Of a stretch of 64,000 nucleotides of DNA, positions 33,224 through 43,792 are shown one piece after another. Under the pieces are notes generated by a model. It ran no database searches. It worked only from the letters and a program-made list of their open reading frames with translations, and was not told where the DNA came from. Source of the DNA: Bifidobacterium catenulatum DSM 16992 = JCM 1194 = LMG 11043. GTDB lineage: Bacteria > Actinomycetota > Actinomycetes > Actinomycetales > Bifidobacteriaceae. The stretch's first letter is position 1; every line of letters starts with the position of its first letter. The stretch is from the NCBI RefSeq assembly GCF_001025195.1, contig NZ_AP012325.1, positions 2,015,526 through 2,079,525 on the forward strand, read 5' to 3'. The position numbers were made by a program, and so were the translations under genes.

Positions 33224-36163
33224 TCAGGCGGAGATTTCAGCCTTGGCCTTCTTGCGATCCATGTAGCGCTTGATAGCCAGAGCCTCAAGTGCAATCACCA
33301 GAACAGCGGTCACGCCCCAAGCCACGTACATGGCAGTCTTCCAGATCGGGGTATCGACCTTCGGCTCACCATCTGCATACTGCCAGCTGTTGGCGGCGGT
33401 GTACAGAATGTTGTGAGCAGCGGTACGCATGGCCTTCACGGAAGTTGCGGACTTGTCGGTAATGTGGTTGGTGATCTTGGTGGTGGCCAGCATGGAATCG
33501 TTGCCGTTACGGATCTCCTGATCACCATTCTGGTAGCCGTAGCCGCCGAAGTAATCGGTCAGAACGAAGCCCTTGAAGCCCCACTCGTCACGGAGCACGG
33601 TGTTCAGCAGGTTGTTGGAGGCACCGGCATAGGTATATAACCGATGTAGTTGAAGGAGCTCATCACGGCCTGTGCGCCGCCTTCCTTCACGCTCATCTCG
33701 AACGGCTTGAGGTAGATCTCGCGGATGGCCTGCTCGTCCGCCCAGGTGCACACCATGTTGGTACGGTTGGTTTCCTGATCGTTCAGAGCGAAGTGCTTCA
33801 TGAAGGAATACACGCCCTTCTCCTTAGCGCCGGCGATCTCGTGGGAAGCCATAACACCAGAGAGCAGGGAGTCCTCGGAGAAGTACTCGAAGGTACGGCC
33901 GGAGAAAGCGCCACGGTGGATGTTCATAGCCGGAGCGTACCAACCAGCAACGTGCATGTCATGAGCCATGTCGCCGATCATCTCGCCGAACTGCTTGGCC
34001 AGATCCTTGTTCCAAGTGCAGGCGAATGCGGTGGAAGCCGGGAAGCCGATGGAGCCAACGCCGGTGAAGTTGTTGTTCAGCGAGGCCGGACCGTCAGCAT
34101 CGGTGAGCTGGATCTTGCCAACGGAGGAGACAGCCGGGGTGCCGTAGCCACCGTTGGCGATGAGGTTGTCCATATCATCGAAGGTCAGCTGGTCAAGCAG
34201 CTTCTCCCAATCAGCATCGTCGTAATCCTTGCCGTACATGTCAGCCAAGCGGAGACCATTCTTGGCACCGGTGGTCGGCATTTCGTCGGAATCATCGTCA
34301 TACTTGGTCGGATCATAGTTGCCGTTGTTGGTGAAAGCAGCCTTGACTTCGTCGCTCATGGAGAAGTTGGTCGGGGCTGCGGTGGCTTCAGCGTAGTTCG
34401 CGAAGTGATTGGCGCGGGACAGATAGGTCACATCGCCAGCGGCATAGTCGAACTGGTTGGTAGCCACGGTCTGATCATCGTTGTGGGTGTTCGACTCGGA
34501 GTCGTAGGTGATGGTGTCAGCAACGTTGATCCTCTTGGAATCGATCACATGGTGAGAATCGGACTGGATAGAGATGGCGTAATCACCCTTCTCCAGCACC
34601 CAAGCCTTGGCATCCTTGTTGTCATAGGAAGCCATATCGTCATCATCGAACTCGATCTTCACAGTCTCAGAGGCGCCCGGCTCAAGCTTCCCGGTCTTCT
34701 CGAAAGCGACGAGGTTCTTGGAGGCCTTCTCGATACCGCCATCGGTGTACGGCGGGTTGTAGTAGACCTCAACAACGTCCTTGCCGGCGGTGTCGCCAGT
34801 GTTGGTGACGGTCACATCAAACGTGACCTTGCCATCCTTGTGGAAAACGTCACCCATCTTCTGCTCAAAGCTGGTGTAAGACAAGCCGTAACCGAACGGA
34901 TAGATGACCGTGTCATCGTAGTTGATCAGACCTTCATCGGCTGCAGTCTCATAGAACTTGTAGCCCACATAAATACCTTCGACATAGTTAACGAAGGACG
35001 GAAGCACGGTAGTTTCCTGACCGGTGAAGCCGGTGTACTTAGCAGCCAGATCGTCGACGTTATCGTAGATGAATGCACCATCGGCACCAACGGAAGACGA
35101 GCTGGCAGCAGCAGCGCCATCAGTGTTGTTGAACACTGGGGTCTTGGTCAGATCCTTAACGAACGCGTCGGAAGTCTTGCCGGACGGGTTGGTTTCGCCA
35201 GCGAGCACGTCACCGAGTACGGAGAAGCCGGTCTGGCCTGCAGACGGGCACCACAACACGGACTTGATCTGCGGGTAGTTGCTCAGGAAGTCGAACTGGA
35301 AAGCATTTGCACCGTTATAGACGAGCGTGACCTTGTCGAAGTTCTTGGTGACCAAGTCAATCATGTCGCGCTCAGTCTTGCTCAGCTGCAGGAAGTGCTC
35401 ACCATCCTGGAAGTCATCATAATCCTTGGAGTTGTTCTTGTAGGTAATGGTTTCGGCCTTCATGTTGGTCGGCAGATCAGCACCTTCGCCACCGACACGG
35501 GTGATCACCACAACAGCCTCATCGGAGAAGCTCTTGGCGTCAGAAATCAGCGAATCGGAATATTGGCCGGCCGGAACCTCAGGCAGGGTCCAATCCTGGG
35601 ACCACATAGCAACAACCGGACGGTCCGCACGATAGTCGGTGTACAGCTTGCTCAGATCGGCGTTGGTTTCAAGACCAGCTTCCTTCATGCCATCAAGCAG
35701 GGAAACGGTGTCGTACTGGTCAGACATGGAGCCGGAGCCGGTGCCTCCATAGACCGGGTTGGTGGAGCCCCCAACCGAACACGTTGACCTTCTTGTTGCT
35801 CAGCGGCAGGTTGGAATCATCATTCTTCAGCATGGTGATAGCTTCCGACTGCACTTCCTTGGCCAGCTCATTAGCCTTGGAAACAGTAGCGTCAGACAGC
35901 ATGTACTTCGTGAGGGTCGCGTTGTTGAGCAGCGTCGCCATCGGACCGGACAGCATCATGGAAGCCGCGACGACAATACCGACCAGCGCCACAAGCCAAG
36001 ACTCGGAGTGGATGATCTTACGGGTCGCGACTTCCTTCACCGTCTTCTTATTGACGGCGAAAGTGACAATCAGCGCGAGCACAAATAGCACGCCAATCGC
36101 AATCAGGTACGGCGTCAACGAACCGATAACGTTCATGACGTCAGCCATGTTGATTTGCAGCAT
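33224..36163 (-). pseudogene. Membrane-anchored GH3 glycosidase, broken by two frameshifts
   Basis: Three frames join into one protein of about 980 residues. Frame 1 (36163-35775) follows a strong AAGGAGGAGG site and has two membrane helices, then the start of a GH3 C-terminal-type domain (ITMLKNDDSNLPLS, VNVFGWG). Frame 2 (to about 33640) carries that domain, a fibronectin-III-like domain (PFGYGLSYTSFEQ) and most of the GH3 barrel (TDADGPASLNN, KHFALNDQETNR). Frame 3 has the nucleophile region VLTDYFGG and a last membrane helix with a basic tail. Domain order is swapped relative to normal GH3. Frame 1 to 2 is lost at a five-G run (35768-35772, four expected). Frame 2 to 3 is lost at TATATA (33634-33639, TATA expected). 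Either a decayed gene, an assembly error, or a switch. Confidence 0.8.
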
Positions 36164-36613
36164 GGTCTGCCTCCTCCTTGATTCTCATAACCGAACGACA
36201 TGCAGGCTCCGATTCCCTCATCGAAACCAGAAATCGCGTAACGCTGCCCCGCGTCGCATGATTTCCAGAAGTGAAGACACTTCTTCATGTCGATATCTCG
36301 ATTTCACCAAAATCCGCGGAAAAGTGCGCTGATTTTTTCCCAGCCTGTCGTTTCGCGTGCATAATCTGCATACCACTTGCGCATGCAAAACTACCGTTCG
36401 TGCACATATAGTTCTGTTGCATGATTGCGTATGCAACAATATGCATTCCTCCGCAGATTGTTGCAAATCCTTGCTTGTTTTACTGAATATCGTTGCTCTA
36501 TTGCGCAAATCTCAGTTCTTAATCGAACTTTGGATACACGATCGCGGTTTTTATGATGATTTCGGCACGCTGCGGCGAACTGTTCCAACGGCAACTCACG
36601 CAAGGCAAGTACC
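36164..36613. other. Divergent intergenic region with operator-like inverted repeats
   Basis: 450 nt between the GH3 pseudogene and the kinase gene. Between 36353 and 36450 there are several TTGC/ATGCA elements, including GTTGCAT and ATGCAAC arms around 8 nt (36416-36437) and TTGCGCATGCAA (36377-36388). No gene seen. Confidence 0.5.
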
Positions 36614-38683
36614 ATGGATGCCATGAGCGACTTAAGCGCATTGAATCTGGAGGCGGGCAGCCTCGTTGGCGGATATACGTTGATTTCACGGCTTGGATCG
36701 GGGGCAATGGGATCGGTCTGGCGTGTGCGCGATGACGGCGGACACCAGTATGCGATGAAGATCTTGCGCGATTCCCTTGCCGAGGAAGATGCATCCGGCG
36801 AACGTTCCCGCGATCAGCTGACCGCACGCGAGCGCCTGCGCAGGGAGGCGATGGCGCTGCAGAAAGTGCGTCACCCCGGCGTGTGCGGCATTGTGGACAT
36901 GGAATTGGATGATGCGCTGGCTTTTATCGTAACCGAGCTGATCGATGGCAAGAATCTGCGTGAGGATGTGCGAGCCAACGGCCGGTATGTGGGCGACGAT
37001 CTGGAACGGTTGGGACGCAAGCTGATCGAGGCGGTGAAGGCCGTGCATGCGGCCGGTATTGTGCACCGCGATATCAAACCGACGAATGTGATGGTGTCGA
37101 ATACCGGACCGGTGTTGGTGGATTTCGGTATTGCCATGGGCGAGGGCGAAAGCCATGTGACGCGCACGGGTTTGGTTATGGGCACTCCGGGATTCATCGC
37201 ACCGGAAATCATTGATGGCGCGGAATCCGATGAGATGAGTGACTGGTGGTCGGTAGCGAGCGTGCTGGCGTTTGCCGCTACCGGCGAACCGGTGTTCGGC
37301 ACGAAGCCGATGATGGCCGTGTTGGAGCGTGCCGCTGCGGGAAGCGCGAATTTGGTCGGGCTTCCGGCGGGAACCATGGCCGCGTTCCGTTCAGCGTTGA
37401 ATCCGGATCGTACGAAACGTTGCACGCCCGACGAATTGTTGCAGGCGATTGCGTTGGATGCGTTGAATCCGCAAGCTTGGGATGCTGCGGATACCGCTTC
37501 GGATTCGGGTTCCACTGCCGGCATATCGGAGGCGATGCCCCCTTTTGCTGAATCGCCTGACAATCCACGAGAACTTTGGCGGGCACTGGATCATATAACG
37601 GGCGAAGACGCCATCGGGACGCGCACATTGCCGCAATTCGTTGAGGCCACACAGACCATCGGCACAACCGGTATTGCTGACATAACCGATACTGTTATTG
37701 CCGATGCGTCCGATGCCGGCACCTCGGTCATGGATATCAACGCACATACCACGACGATTCCTCTTGGCACCGGCACGCGCGTGCTGCCTGTCATGCTGCC
37801 TGTCGATAGCGGAGATACCAGCGTGCTGCCACAAGATGCACCACAGGACGCACCGCAATCCACGCGGGTGATGCCGGTGCAGGATGCGTGGAATCCCACT
37901 CAAGAAGCCACACAAATCGATCCGGCCATCAAACCGGCGTTGCAACGCATTGCCAACCAGCGACCACCGGCGGTGATACCGAATGCGTCGGTTGAAAAGG
38001 CGCAAAACGTGCAGGCGCAAGACATACCAACGTCCACTATGCCAGTTATGCCGGCCACTCCGATTACGCAGGCATCCCCAGCGGCCCCGCTCAACCTGAA
38101 TGCGCCGCAACCGCCGAATCCGGCCGACGTGCTTCGTGGCGAACTGTTGAGCCGAGGCACGCTCCTCTGCGCGCTTCTGGCCATTCCTGTGGCGCTGTTC
38201 GGCTTGTTCTCGCCTTGGCTGGCCTGGGCTGCGGGTGCACTACTGGCTTGGCTGCTCGCCACCATCGGATTCAATATGGAAGCGCAGCTGGAGCGTGAAG
38301 GCCGCCGTGGAGGCAACCGAAAAGCCTCCGACTGGCTCGCACGCGCGGCCACGCTGCCTTGGCATGTGCTCAAAGGGTTGGGCTATGCGGTGCCACGCGC
38401 ATTGATCATGGCTGCGATCGCCACATTGGGATTGGCGATCGCCACAGTCGCGCTGCAATTACCGTTCGCCATGGTGGATACCTCGATATTCGGATTCACG
38501 ATTCCACTGCCGACTTGGATTGAAGGACCGGTTTCGCAAAGCGGCGTCGTCCAAGCCGGCTGTTGCGCCATCGGTTGGCTGATATGCGCCCTCACTCCGG
38601 GGGCTCTGGCGCTGCGATTGGGAGCTGGAACGCTACGTGGCCGCCCGAAATCCAGCACTCCCGCGGAATCGTATGAAATGTAG
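36614..38683 (+). CDS. Membrane-associated Ser/Thr protein kinase (PknB-like)
   Basis: 689 residues. The kinase domain is complete: glycine loop GSGAMGSV (28-35), Lys49 in YAMKIL, catalytic HRDIKPTN (151-158) and DFG (170-172), APE-like APEII. A 220-residue Pro/Thr/Ala-rich linker follows. The C-terminus has about four hydrophobic segments (from ALLAIPVALFGLF onward), so the kinase is held at the inner face of the membrane. PASTA repeats are absent. Start ATG 36614 has an AAGG site 8 nt upstream; a second ATG at 36623 is possible. Stands alone, divergent from the GH3 pseudogene; substrates unknown. Confidence 0.88.
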   Translation: MDAMSDLSALNLEAGSLVGGYTLISRLGSGAMGSVWRVRDDGGHQYAMKILRDSLAEEDASGERSRDQLTARERLRREAMALQKVRHPGVCGIVDMELDDALAFIVTELIDGKNLREDVRANGRYVGDDLERLGRKLIEAVKAVHAAGIVHRDIKPTNVMVSNTGPVLVDFGIAMGEGESHVTRTGLVMGTPGFIAPEIIDGAESDEMSDWWSVASVLAFAATGEPVFGTKPMMAVLERAAAGSANLVGLPAGTMAAFRSALNPDRTKRCTPDELLQAIALDALNPQAWDAADTASDSGSTAGISEAMPPFAESPDNPRELWRALDHITGEDAIGTRTLPQFVEATQTIGTTGIADITDTVIADASDAGTSVMDINAHTTTIPLGTGTRVLPVMLPVDSGDTSVLPQDAPQDAPQSTRVMPVQDAWNPTQEATQIDPAIKPALQRIANQRPPAVIPNASVEKAQNVQAQDIPTSTMPVMPATPITQASPAAPLNLNAPQPPNPADVLRGELLSRGTLLCALLAIPVALFGLFSPWLAWAAGALLAWLLATIGFNMEAQLEREGRRGGNRKASDWLARAATLPWHVLKGLGYAVPRALIMAAIATLGLAIATVALQLPFAMVDTSIFGFTIPLPTWIEGPVSQSGVVQAGCCAIGWLICALTPGALALRLGAGTLRGRPKSSTPAESYEM

Positions 38684-38843
38684 CGAAAACCAAGAATCGG
38701 CAAACGTTTGCAATCCTCAGAAAAACATCAGACAATCGCACGTAGTATGACAACGTAAGCTTTTACGACATACTTCATTCAGCGATAGCACGCCCACACT
38801 ACTATGGTGCGCAACAAACGATGAGACATCGAAAGGAATGTGG

Positions 38844-39827
38844 ATGGCCCAGAACAGTAAGGATGCGCAGAAGCGCGCCAGCCGCGCCGAGCGTAGGGCC
38901 GCTGAGGCCGCGGCCATGAAGGCCCGCGCCGAACAGATGGAAAAGGAACGTAAGCAGCAGACCATCATCGGCGCCATTGTGGTGGCCGTGCTGGTGATCC
39001 TGGTGGCGATCGGCGCGTTCACCGTGTATCACAACATGCACAAGAATGCCGAAACCCAGGCTTCCACCCAAACCGTGGAAGAGGCATACGACAAGCTGCA
39101 GAAGGTCAAAAACACGCCAAAGCTCGTCGACGACAAGGGCGGATTGCTGATTTCGAAGAATGGTTACGGCAAGTCCGTCGACGGCGCTCCGACGGTCGCG
39201 ATCTACATGGACTTCCTGTGCCCGGGTTGTGGCAATCTGCATCGTCAGCTTGATGCGGATCTGCAGAAGATGGTCGATGCGGGGCAGATCAATCTTGATT
39301 TGCATTTCATGGCGTTCATGGACAAATGGTCCACCGACGAATATTCAAGCCGTGCCGCGAATGCCGCAATCTACCTGGCCGAGCATGACAGCAATCCGAC
39401 GCATCTGATCACGTTCATGGAAAAAATGTACGCCGAGGATTTCCAGCCTGAGGAAAGCTCGAACTACAAGTCAGTCAGCGATGATCAGATCAGGGAACAG
39501 ATGATCGCCTCGGGAGTGTCTGAGGATGTTGCGGACAAGGCGTTCGGCCGCGACTACCAGGATTGGCTTGACGCCGTCGACACCTATACGCCGAAGCGTT
39601 CCGAACTGTGGAACACGTCCGGAACCTACAAAGACAGCATGACCACTCCAACGGTGACCATAAACGGCAAGTTCTGGAATATGAACCAGCTGAGCACCGC
39701 GCAGGAGACCATCGAGGAAGGCCTGCTGGAGGCCATCGGAATCAAGTCAGACGATATTGGAAAGGAAGGCGTAATGCCCTCCATCGGCTCCGACAAGGAT
39801 CCGATCTCCAACACCACTGGCGAGTGA
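38844..39827 (+). CDS. Membrane-anchored DsbA-like thiol oxidoreductase
   Basis: 327 residues. ATG 38844 is preferred over the ATG at 38838, which directly abuts the GAAAGGA ribosome site. A charged, coiled N-terminus (residues 1-38) precedes one membrane helix (about 41-62), then an extracytoplasmic thioredoxin-like domain with CPGC (126-129) and the long DsbA helical insertion. The TPTVTINGK segment supplies the cis-Pro. It resembles the actinobacterial 'thioredoxin domain' proteins that form disulfides in exported proteins; no VKOR or DsbB gene is adjacent. A hairpin (39875-39926) follows. Confidence 0.87.
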   Translation: MAQNSKDAQKRASRAERRAAEAAAMKARAEQMEKERKQQTIIGAIVVAVLVILVAIGAFTVYHNMHKNAETQASTQTVEEAYDKLQKVKNTPKLVDDKGGLLISKNGYGKSVDGAPTVAIYMDFLCPGCGNLHRQLDADLQKMVDAGQINLDLHFMAFMDKWSTDEYSSRAANAAIYLAEHDSNPTHLITFMEKMYAEDFQPEESSNYKSVSDDQIREQMIASGVSEDVADKAFGRDYQDWLDAVDTYTPKRSELWNTSGTYKDSMTTPTVTINGKFWNMNQLSTAQETIEEGLLEAIGIKSDDIGKEGVMPSIGSDKDPISNTTGE

Positions 39828-39904
39828 TTAGCCCCACTCAATCCTGACAATCGAAAAATAATGCCCCCTACTCGCCAGCGTGCCAGCCAAAGCGCAGTTC
39901 TAAG

Positions 39905-39933
39905 TTGACGGCATCGGGCACGCTGGTTATGCT
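39905..39933 (+). promoter_or_regulatory. Promoter of tRNA-Thr
   Basis: TTGACG (39905-39910), 17-nt spacer, TATGCT (39928-39933), 47 nt before the tRNA. The CCAGCGTGCC/GGCACGCTGG inverted repeat (39875-39926) overlaps it and may terminate the upstream gene. Confidence 0.6.
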
Positions 39934-39979
39934 ATTCAATCGTTGCCATTTTTATGCATTATGCTAGAAAGCGGCACAA

Positions 39980-40053
39980 GCCTCCTTAGCTCAGATGGCC
40001 AGAGCGGCCGCCTTGTAAGCGGCAGGTCGTCGGTTCGATCCCGACAGGAGGCT
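39980..40053 (+). tRNA. tRNA-Thr (anticodon TGT)
   Basis: 74 nt. Acceptor GCCTCCT/AGGAGGC, D arm with GCTC/GAGC, anticodon stem GCCGC/GCGGC around CTTGTAA (anticodon TGT), T arm GTCGG-TTCGATC-CCGAC, discriminator T. No CCA encoded. A small hairpin (about 40056-40076) follows. Confidence 0.93.
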
Positions 40054-40328
40054 CGAAACCCGTTTCAACGGGCTTTGACCTCTTACCATGGGTAAGTGAT
40101 CCAGAAGCCTTCCCCCAACTTATGGCTTCTGGCGACCGGACGAGGCTTCCCCCAACCTGCCTTGTCCGGACAGGGGGTAGGACATCCCCTTCTCTCCTGC
40201 CCCCTTTTTCTTTATTCCTTTTCCTCGAAAATGTGGCGGTATAGATAAAACCAGCGGATCCCATGCCATTCGTCCCGATCTGACCGTTACAATGACGGCG
40301 ATGTAGACAGTCGCTGGAAAGAGGACGT

Positions 40329-41834
40329 ATGACGAGAAGGTGGACCCCCCGGAGATTTGTGACGCTTCGGCGTGTTCGTGTGACGGCATGCGTGGTCTCA
40401 TTGACGCTCGCCTCGACGCTCGCATTCGGCGTAAGCGCGCGCAAAACCGTAGCTCTGACCATCGATGGCGAAACCACCACCGTAACCACATACGCAATGA
40501 GCGTCGACCGTCTGCTGCAGGAACGCGGCGTGAAGGTCAAAACGCATGATCTTGTGGAATCCACCAGCCCCACCAGCATGCTGAGCAACCATGACGTGGT
40601 TACGGTACGAAGCGCCTACCAGACCACCATCACCATCAACGGGCAGGAAGTGCCCTTCTGGACAGTGGCGACCAGCGCCGAACAGCTAATCGGCTTTTTC
40701 GAACAAAACGAAGCAGACGCGGCAAAAGTCACCGTCAATATCGACAACGTGTACAACAAACTCACCGGCGGACTGATCATCAACCAAAACGGGCCGGTCA
40801 CTGTCATCGCAGACGGACAAAGCTCCGAAGCACCAAATGGTAAACTGCCGGCGGCCTCCATTCTTGACTCCAAAGGCATCACACTGAACAAGGAGGATCG
40901 CGTCAGCGTCGAAAAAGACAACGGCGAGACGATCCTGCGCGTCCGCCGCGTGACGCACGGCGAGGAGACACGCACGAAAGCGGTGCCATTCGGCACGCAA
41001 ACCATCATCGACCCCAGCCTGCAGCCTGGCGAAGTCGTAGTCAGGCAGGAAGGTGAGGAAGGTGAAATCCAGCAAACGTATGACGTTACGTATGTGGATG
41101 GCGAGAAGGAACGCGAGACGCTGACCAACGAAACGACCACGAAAATCGCCCTTGACCGGATCATCGCAGTAGGACCGGCAGCATCTTCCGACGATTCGGG
41201 GTCAGATGGCGGATCCGGCAATTCCGGAGATACTGGCAATTCCGACAATACCGGGAAAAACGATAATTCGGATAAGAACAGCAATTCCGATAATTCCGAC
41301 AAGAAAAACGATTCGAACAATAATTCCGATAATACGGACAATTCGAGCGACAACAAAAAAGACGACAGCAAGAAGGACGATTCCGAATCAAAAACGGACC
41401 CGGATCCGACACCAACTCCAGACCCGACCCCCACGCCGAATCCGACACCTACGCCGAATCCGACACCGACGCCCACCCCGACACCGCAACCTTCCGATCC
41501 TTCAGCAGGATGCCGCCTCTACCACCCCTCCCCCGCGCAGGCACAGGTCTACGCGGCCGGAGCCGCGGCGCAATATGGCTGGACCGGACAAAACTGGACC
41601 GATCTGGTGAAACTGTGGACCCGCGAATCGAGCTGGCTGTGGTATGCGGAAAACGCATCTTCCGGAGCTTACGGCATCCCGCAATCGCTTCCAGGCAGCA
41701 AAATGGCGGCATTCGGCGCAAACTGGCGTGACGATGCGGCCGTACAGATCGACTGGGGCCTAAGCTACATCGCGCAACGCTACGGCAGCCCATCGAAAGC
41801 ATGGGAACATTCCGAACAAGTTGGATGGTATTAA
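40329..41834 (+). CDS. RpfB-like secreted G5-domain lytic transglycosylase
   Basis: 501 residues. The N-terminus has a signal peptide or anchor (RVTACVVSLTLASTLAFG). Two DUF348 ubiquitin-like repeats follow (VALTIDGETTTVTTYAMS and ITINGQEVPFWTVA), then a G5 domain (about 210-285). A 110-residue low-complexity linker goes from Asn/Asp/Ser-Lys runs to PTPTP repeats. The C-terminus (about 400-501) is a transglycosylase-like domain with the WTRESSW catalytic Glu and SSGAYGIPQSLPGSKM. It should cleave peptidoglycan at the surface, as in resuscitation-promoting factors. The rpf-rsmA-ispE order is conserved in actinobacteria. The linker is low complexity in DNA too and probably length-variable. Confidence 0.9.
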   Translation: MTRRWTPRRFVTLRRVRVTACVVSLTLASTLAFGVSARKTVALTIDGETTTVTTYAMSVDRLLQERGVKVKTHDLVESTSPTSMLSNHDVVTVRSAYQTTITINGQEVPFWTVATSAEQLIGFFEQNEADAAKVTVNIDNVYNKLTGGLIINQNGPVTVIADGQSSEAPNGKLPAASILDSKGITLNKEDRVSVEKDNGETILRVRRVTHGEETRTKAVPFGTQTIIDPSLQPGEVVVRQEGEEGEIQQTYDVTYVDGEKERETLTNETTTKIALDRIIAVGPAASSDDSGSDGGSGNSGDTGNSDNTGKNDNSDKNSNSDNSDKKNDSNNNSDNTDNSSDNKKDDSKKDDSESKTDPDPTPTPDPTPTPNPTPTPNPTPTPTPTPQPSDPSAGCRLYHPSPAQAQVYAAGAAAQYGWTGQNWTDLVKLWTRESSWLWYAENASSGAYGIPQSLPGSKMAAFGANWRDDAAVQIDWGLSYIAQRYGSPSKAWEHSEQVGWY

Positions 41835-41908
41835 ACAACGCCGATCGCAACAATACGCAAACGTAACAACACACACTTTTTCATACCAGTTGAACGGATA
41901 ATGAGGTA

Positions 41909-42838
41909 ATGACAGAAAACGCGAACGAAACCAACGAAACCGACGAAACTATGCAAGGCCGCCTGTTGGGGGCTGCTGACATTCGCCGTATCGCAGCCGA
42001 GGCCGGTATCAGCCCGACAAAAAAATTCGGGCAGAATTTCGTAATCGACCCGGGCACGGTTCGTCGTATCGTGCGCGAGGCGGGTGTGACCGCCGACGAT
42101 CATGTGCTGGAAGTCGGACCTGGATTGGGTTCGCTGACATTGGCGATTTTGGAAACTGGGGCGACGATGACCGCCGTGGAGATCGACCCGCCCGTTGCGG
42201 AACGACTGCCCGGCACCATCGCCGAATTCATGCCGGACGCGGTGGATCGTTTCCGCGTAGTCAACCGTGATGCACTGACCGTAACGCCGGAAAATCTGCC
42301 TGATTTCAATAATGACGATTCGTTCACTCTCGTCGCAAATCTGCCATACAACGTGGCCACGCCGATTCTGCTGACGCTGCTGGAACGTTTCGACAATCTC
42401 GGAACTTTTCTGGTGATGGTGCAGAAGGAAGTCGCGGACCGACTGAGCGAAAAGCCCGGTTCAAAGATCTACGGCACTCCAAGCGTGAAGCTCGCATGGT
42501 ACGGCACCGCGGAACGCGTGGGCATTATCGGGCGCAATGTGTTCTGGCCGGCGCCGAATGTGGATTCCGCGCTGGTGCTGTTCAAACGATACGAGGGCGG
42601 GCACACGTCTTCCGCCAACAATCCCGACGGTTCCGTGGTGGACCGCGAAACCGTGTTCCGTCTCATCGACGCCGCATTTGGGCAGCGACGCAAAACCCTG
42701 CATGCTGCGTTGAAGAAAGTCGTACCTTCCGAAGCGTTTGAGCGGGCAGGCATCGATCCGACGCGACGTGGCGAGACGCTTACCATCGACGAATTCGTGG
42801 CACTGGCACGCGCCATGGGCGAGGTGCCGGAAGCATGA
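41909..42838 (+). CDS. rsmA: 16S rRNA dimethyladenosine transferase
   Basis: 309 residues. Motifs FGQNFVIDP (about 40-48), SAM loop EVGPGLGSL (68-76) and NLPYNVATPI (144-153) are diagnostic of RsmA/KsgA, which dimethylates two adenines near the 16S 3' end. Start ATG 41909 follows GAGGTA; the acidic N-terminal 15 residues are extra. The last base pairs overlap ispE (ATGA), giving a coupled unit. Confidence 0.96.
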   Translation: MTENANETNETDETMQGRLLGAADIRRIAAEAGISPTKKFGQNFVIDPGTVRRIVREAGVTADDHVLEVGPGLGSLTLAILETGATMTAVEIDPPVAERLPGTIAEFMPDAVDRFRVVNRDALTVTPENLPDFNNDDSFTLVANLPYNVATPILLTLLERFDNLGTFLVMVQKEVADRLSEKPGSKIYGTPSVKLAWYGTAERVGIIGRNVFWPAPNVDSALVLFKRYEGGHTSSANNPDGSVVDRETVFRLIDAAFGQRRKTLHAALKKVVPSEAFERAGIDPTRRGETLTIDEFVALARAMGEVPEA

Positions 42839-43749
42839 GTGGCAACGGCAACGGCAACGCAATCAATGAAGTCAGTGTGGACTGCCCTGCGAAAACGAAT
42901 CTGACCTTGCACGTGGGGGCGCCACGCAGCGAATGGGGTGGCCGGCACGAGCTGGACACCATTTACTGCGCCGTCGGCGTATACGACACCGTCACCGCCA
43001 GCCGTAAAAAGCCCGGAGCCGGTTTCTCCTTGAATCTTGATGGCGCATATCTTGGCGATCTGGCCTCATCCGGCAGCGACATGCGACGCAACCACGCAGT
43101 GCTCGCCCTGTTCGCCATGGCCGAAGCGAGCAGCCATGAACCGGACGTGGCGTTGAACATCGAAAAACGCATTCCCGTCGGCGCAGGCATGGCGGGAGGT
43201 TCCGCCGATGCGGCCGCCACGATTCTGGCGTTGAACACGCTATGGAATCTTGATTGGCCCATCGAACGGTTGCAACAGGTCGCCGCTACATTGGGCGCGG
43301 ATATGCCGTTCTGCCTGACCGGAGGCTACGCGCGAGGCACAGGCTTCGGCGAGCAGATCGAACAGCTCAGCAAGCACAGCAACGACGTGCGCGAATTGAC
43401 GAAACAGGGCTTTGCGGGCCGTCTGCTGGTCGGCGCGTATCAGGCGGAACTGCGCACGCCGGAAGTGTATGCCATGTTCGACCAAATCGGCGCCGGCGCA
43501 GGGGACAACAATCATCTGCAACAAGCGGCGATCTCGCTGCACCCACGCAGCGGGCAGGCAATCGACGAAGCGTTGCTGGCAGGCGCAAAGCAAGCGTTCA
43601 TCTCCGGATCCGGCCCTTCCGTAATCGCATTCGTACCAACCGACGATGCCGCACGCGCCGTGCAGTCGGCATGGCAGCAAAGCCGTTGCGTCGACCGTAT
43701 CATCGCCTCCAAGGCGCCGGCCCATCCGATTGTGCATATCATCGCGTAA
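42835..43749 (+). CDS. ispE: 4-diphosphocytidyl-2-C-methyl-D-erythritol kinase
   Basis: 304 residues. GHMP kinase with PAKTNLTLHVG (18-28), ATP-binding PVGAGMAGGSADAAA (114-128) and C-terminal SGSGPSVIAF. It phosphorylates CDP-ME in the MEP isoprenoid pathway, feeding the undecaprenyl carrier used in cell-wall synthesis. The ATGA overlap with rsmA sets the start. Confidence 0.95.
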   Translation: MSGNGNGNAINEVSVDCPAKTNLTLHVGAPRSEWGGRHELDTIYCAVGVYDTVTASRKKPGAGFSLNLDGAYLGDLASSGSDMRRNHAVLALFAMAEASSHEPDVALNIEKRIPVGAGMAGGSADAAATILALNTLWNLDWPIERLQQVAATLGADMPFCLTGGYARGTGFGEQIEQLSKHSNDVRELTKQGFAGRLLVGAYQAELRTPEVYAMFDQIGAGAGDNNHLQQAAISLHPRSGQAIDEALLAGAKQAFISGSGPSVIAFVPTDDAARAVQSAWQQSRCVDRIIASKAPAHPIVHIIA

Positions 43750-43792
43750 CAGTAAGGTTGAAATCAACCGTTTTTTGGAGAAGGACTCGTAC

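Noticed and set aside
36391..36827. Short frames in the GH3-kinase intergenic region
   Set aside because: They overlap the operator repeats or the kinase start and have no support.
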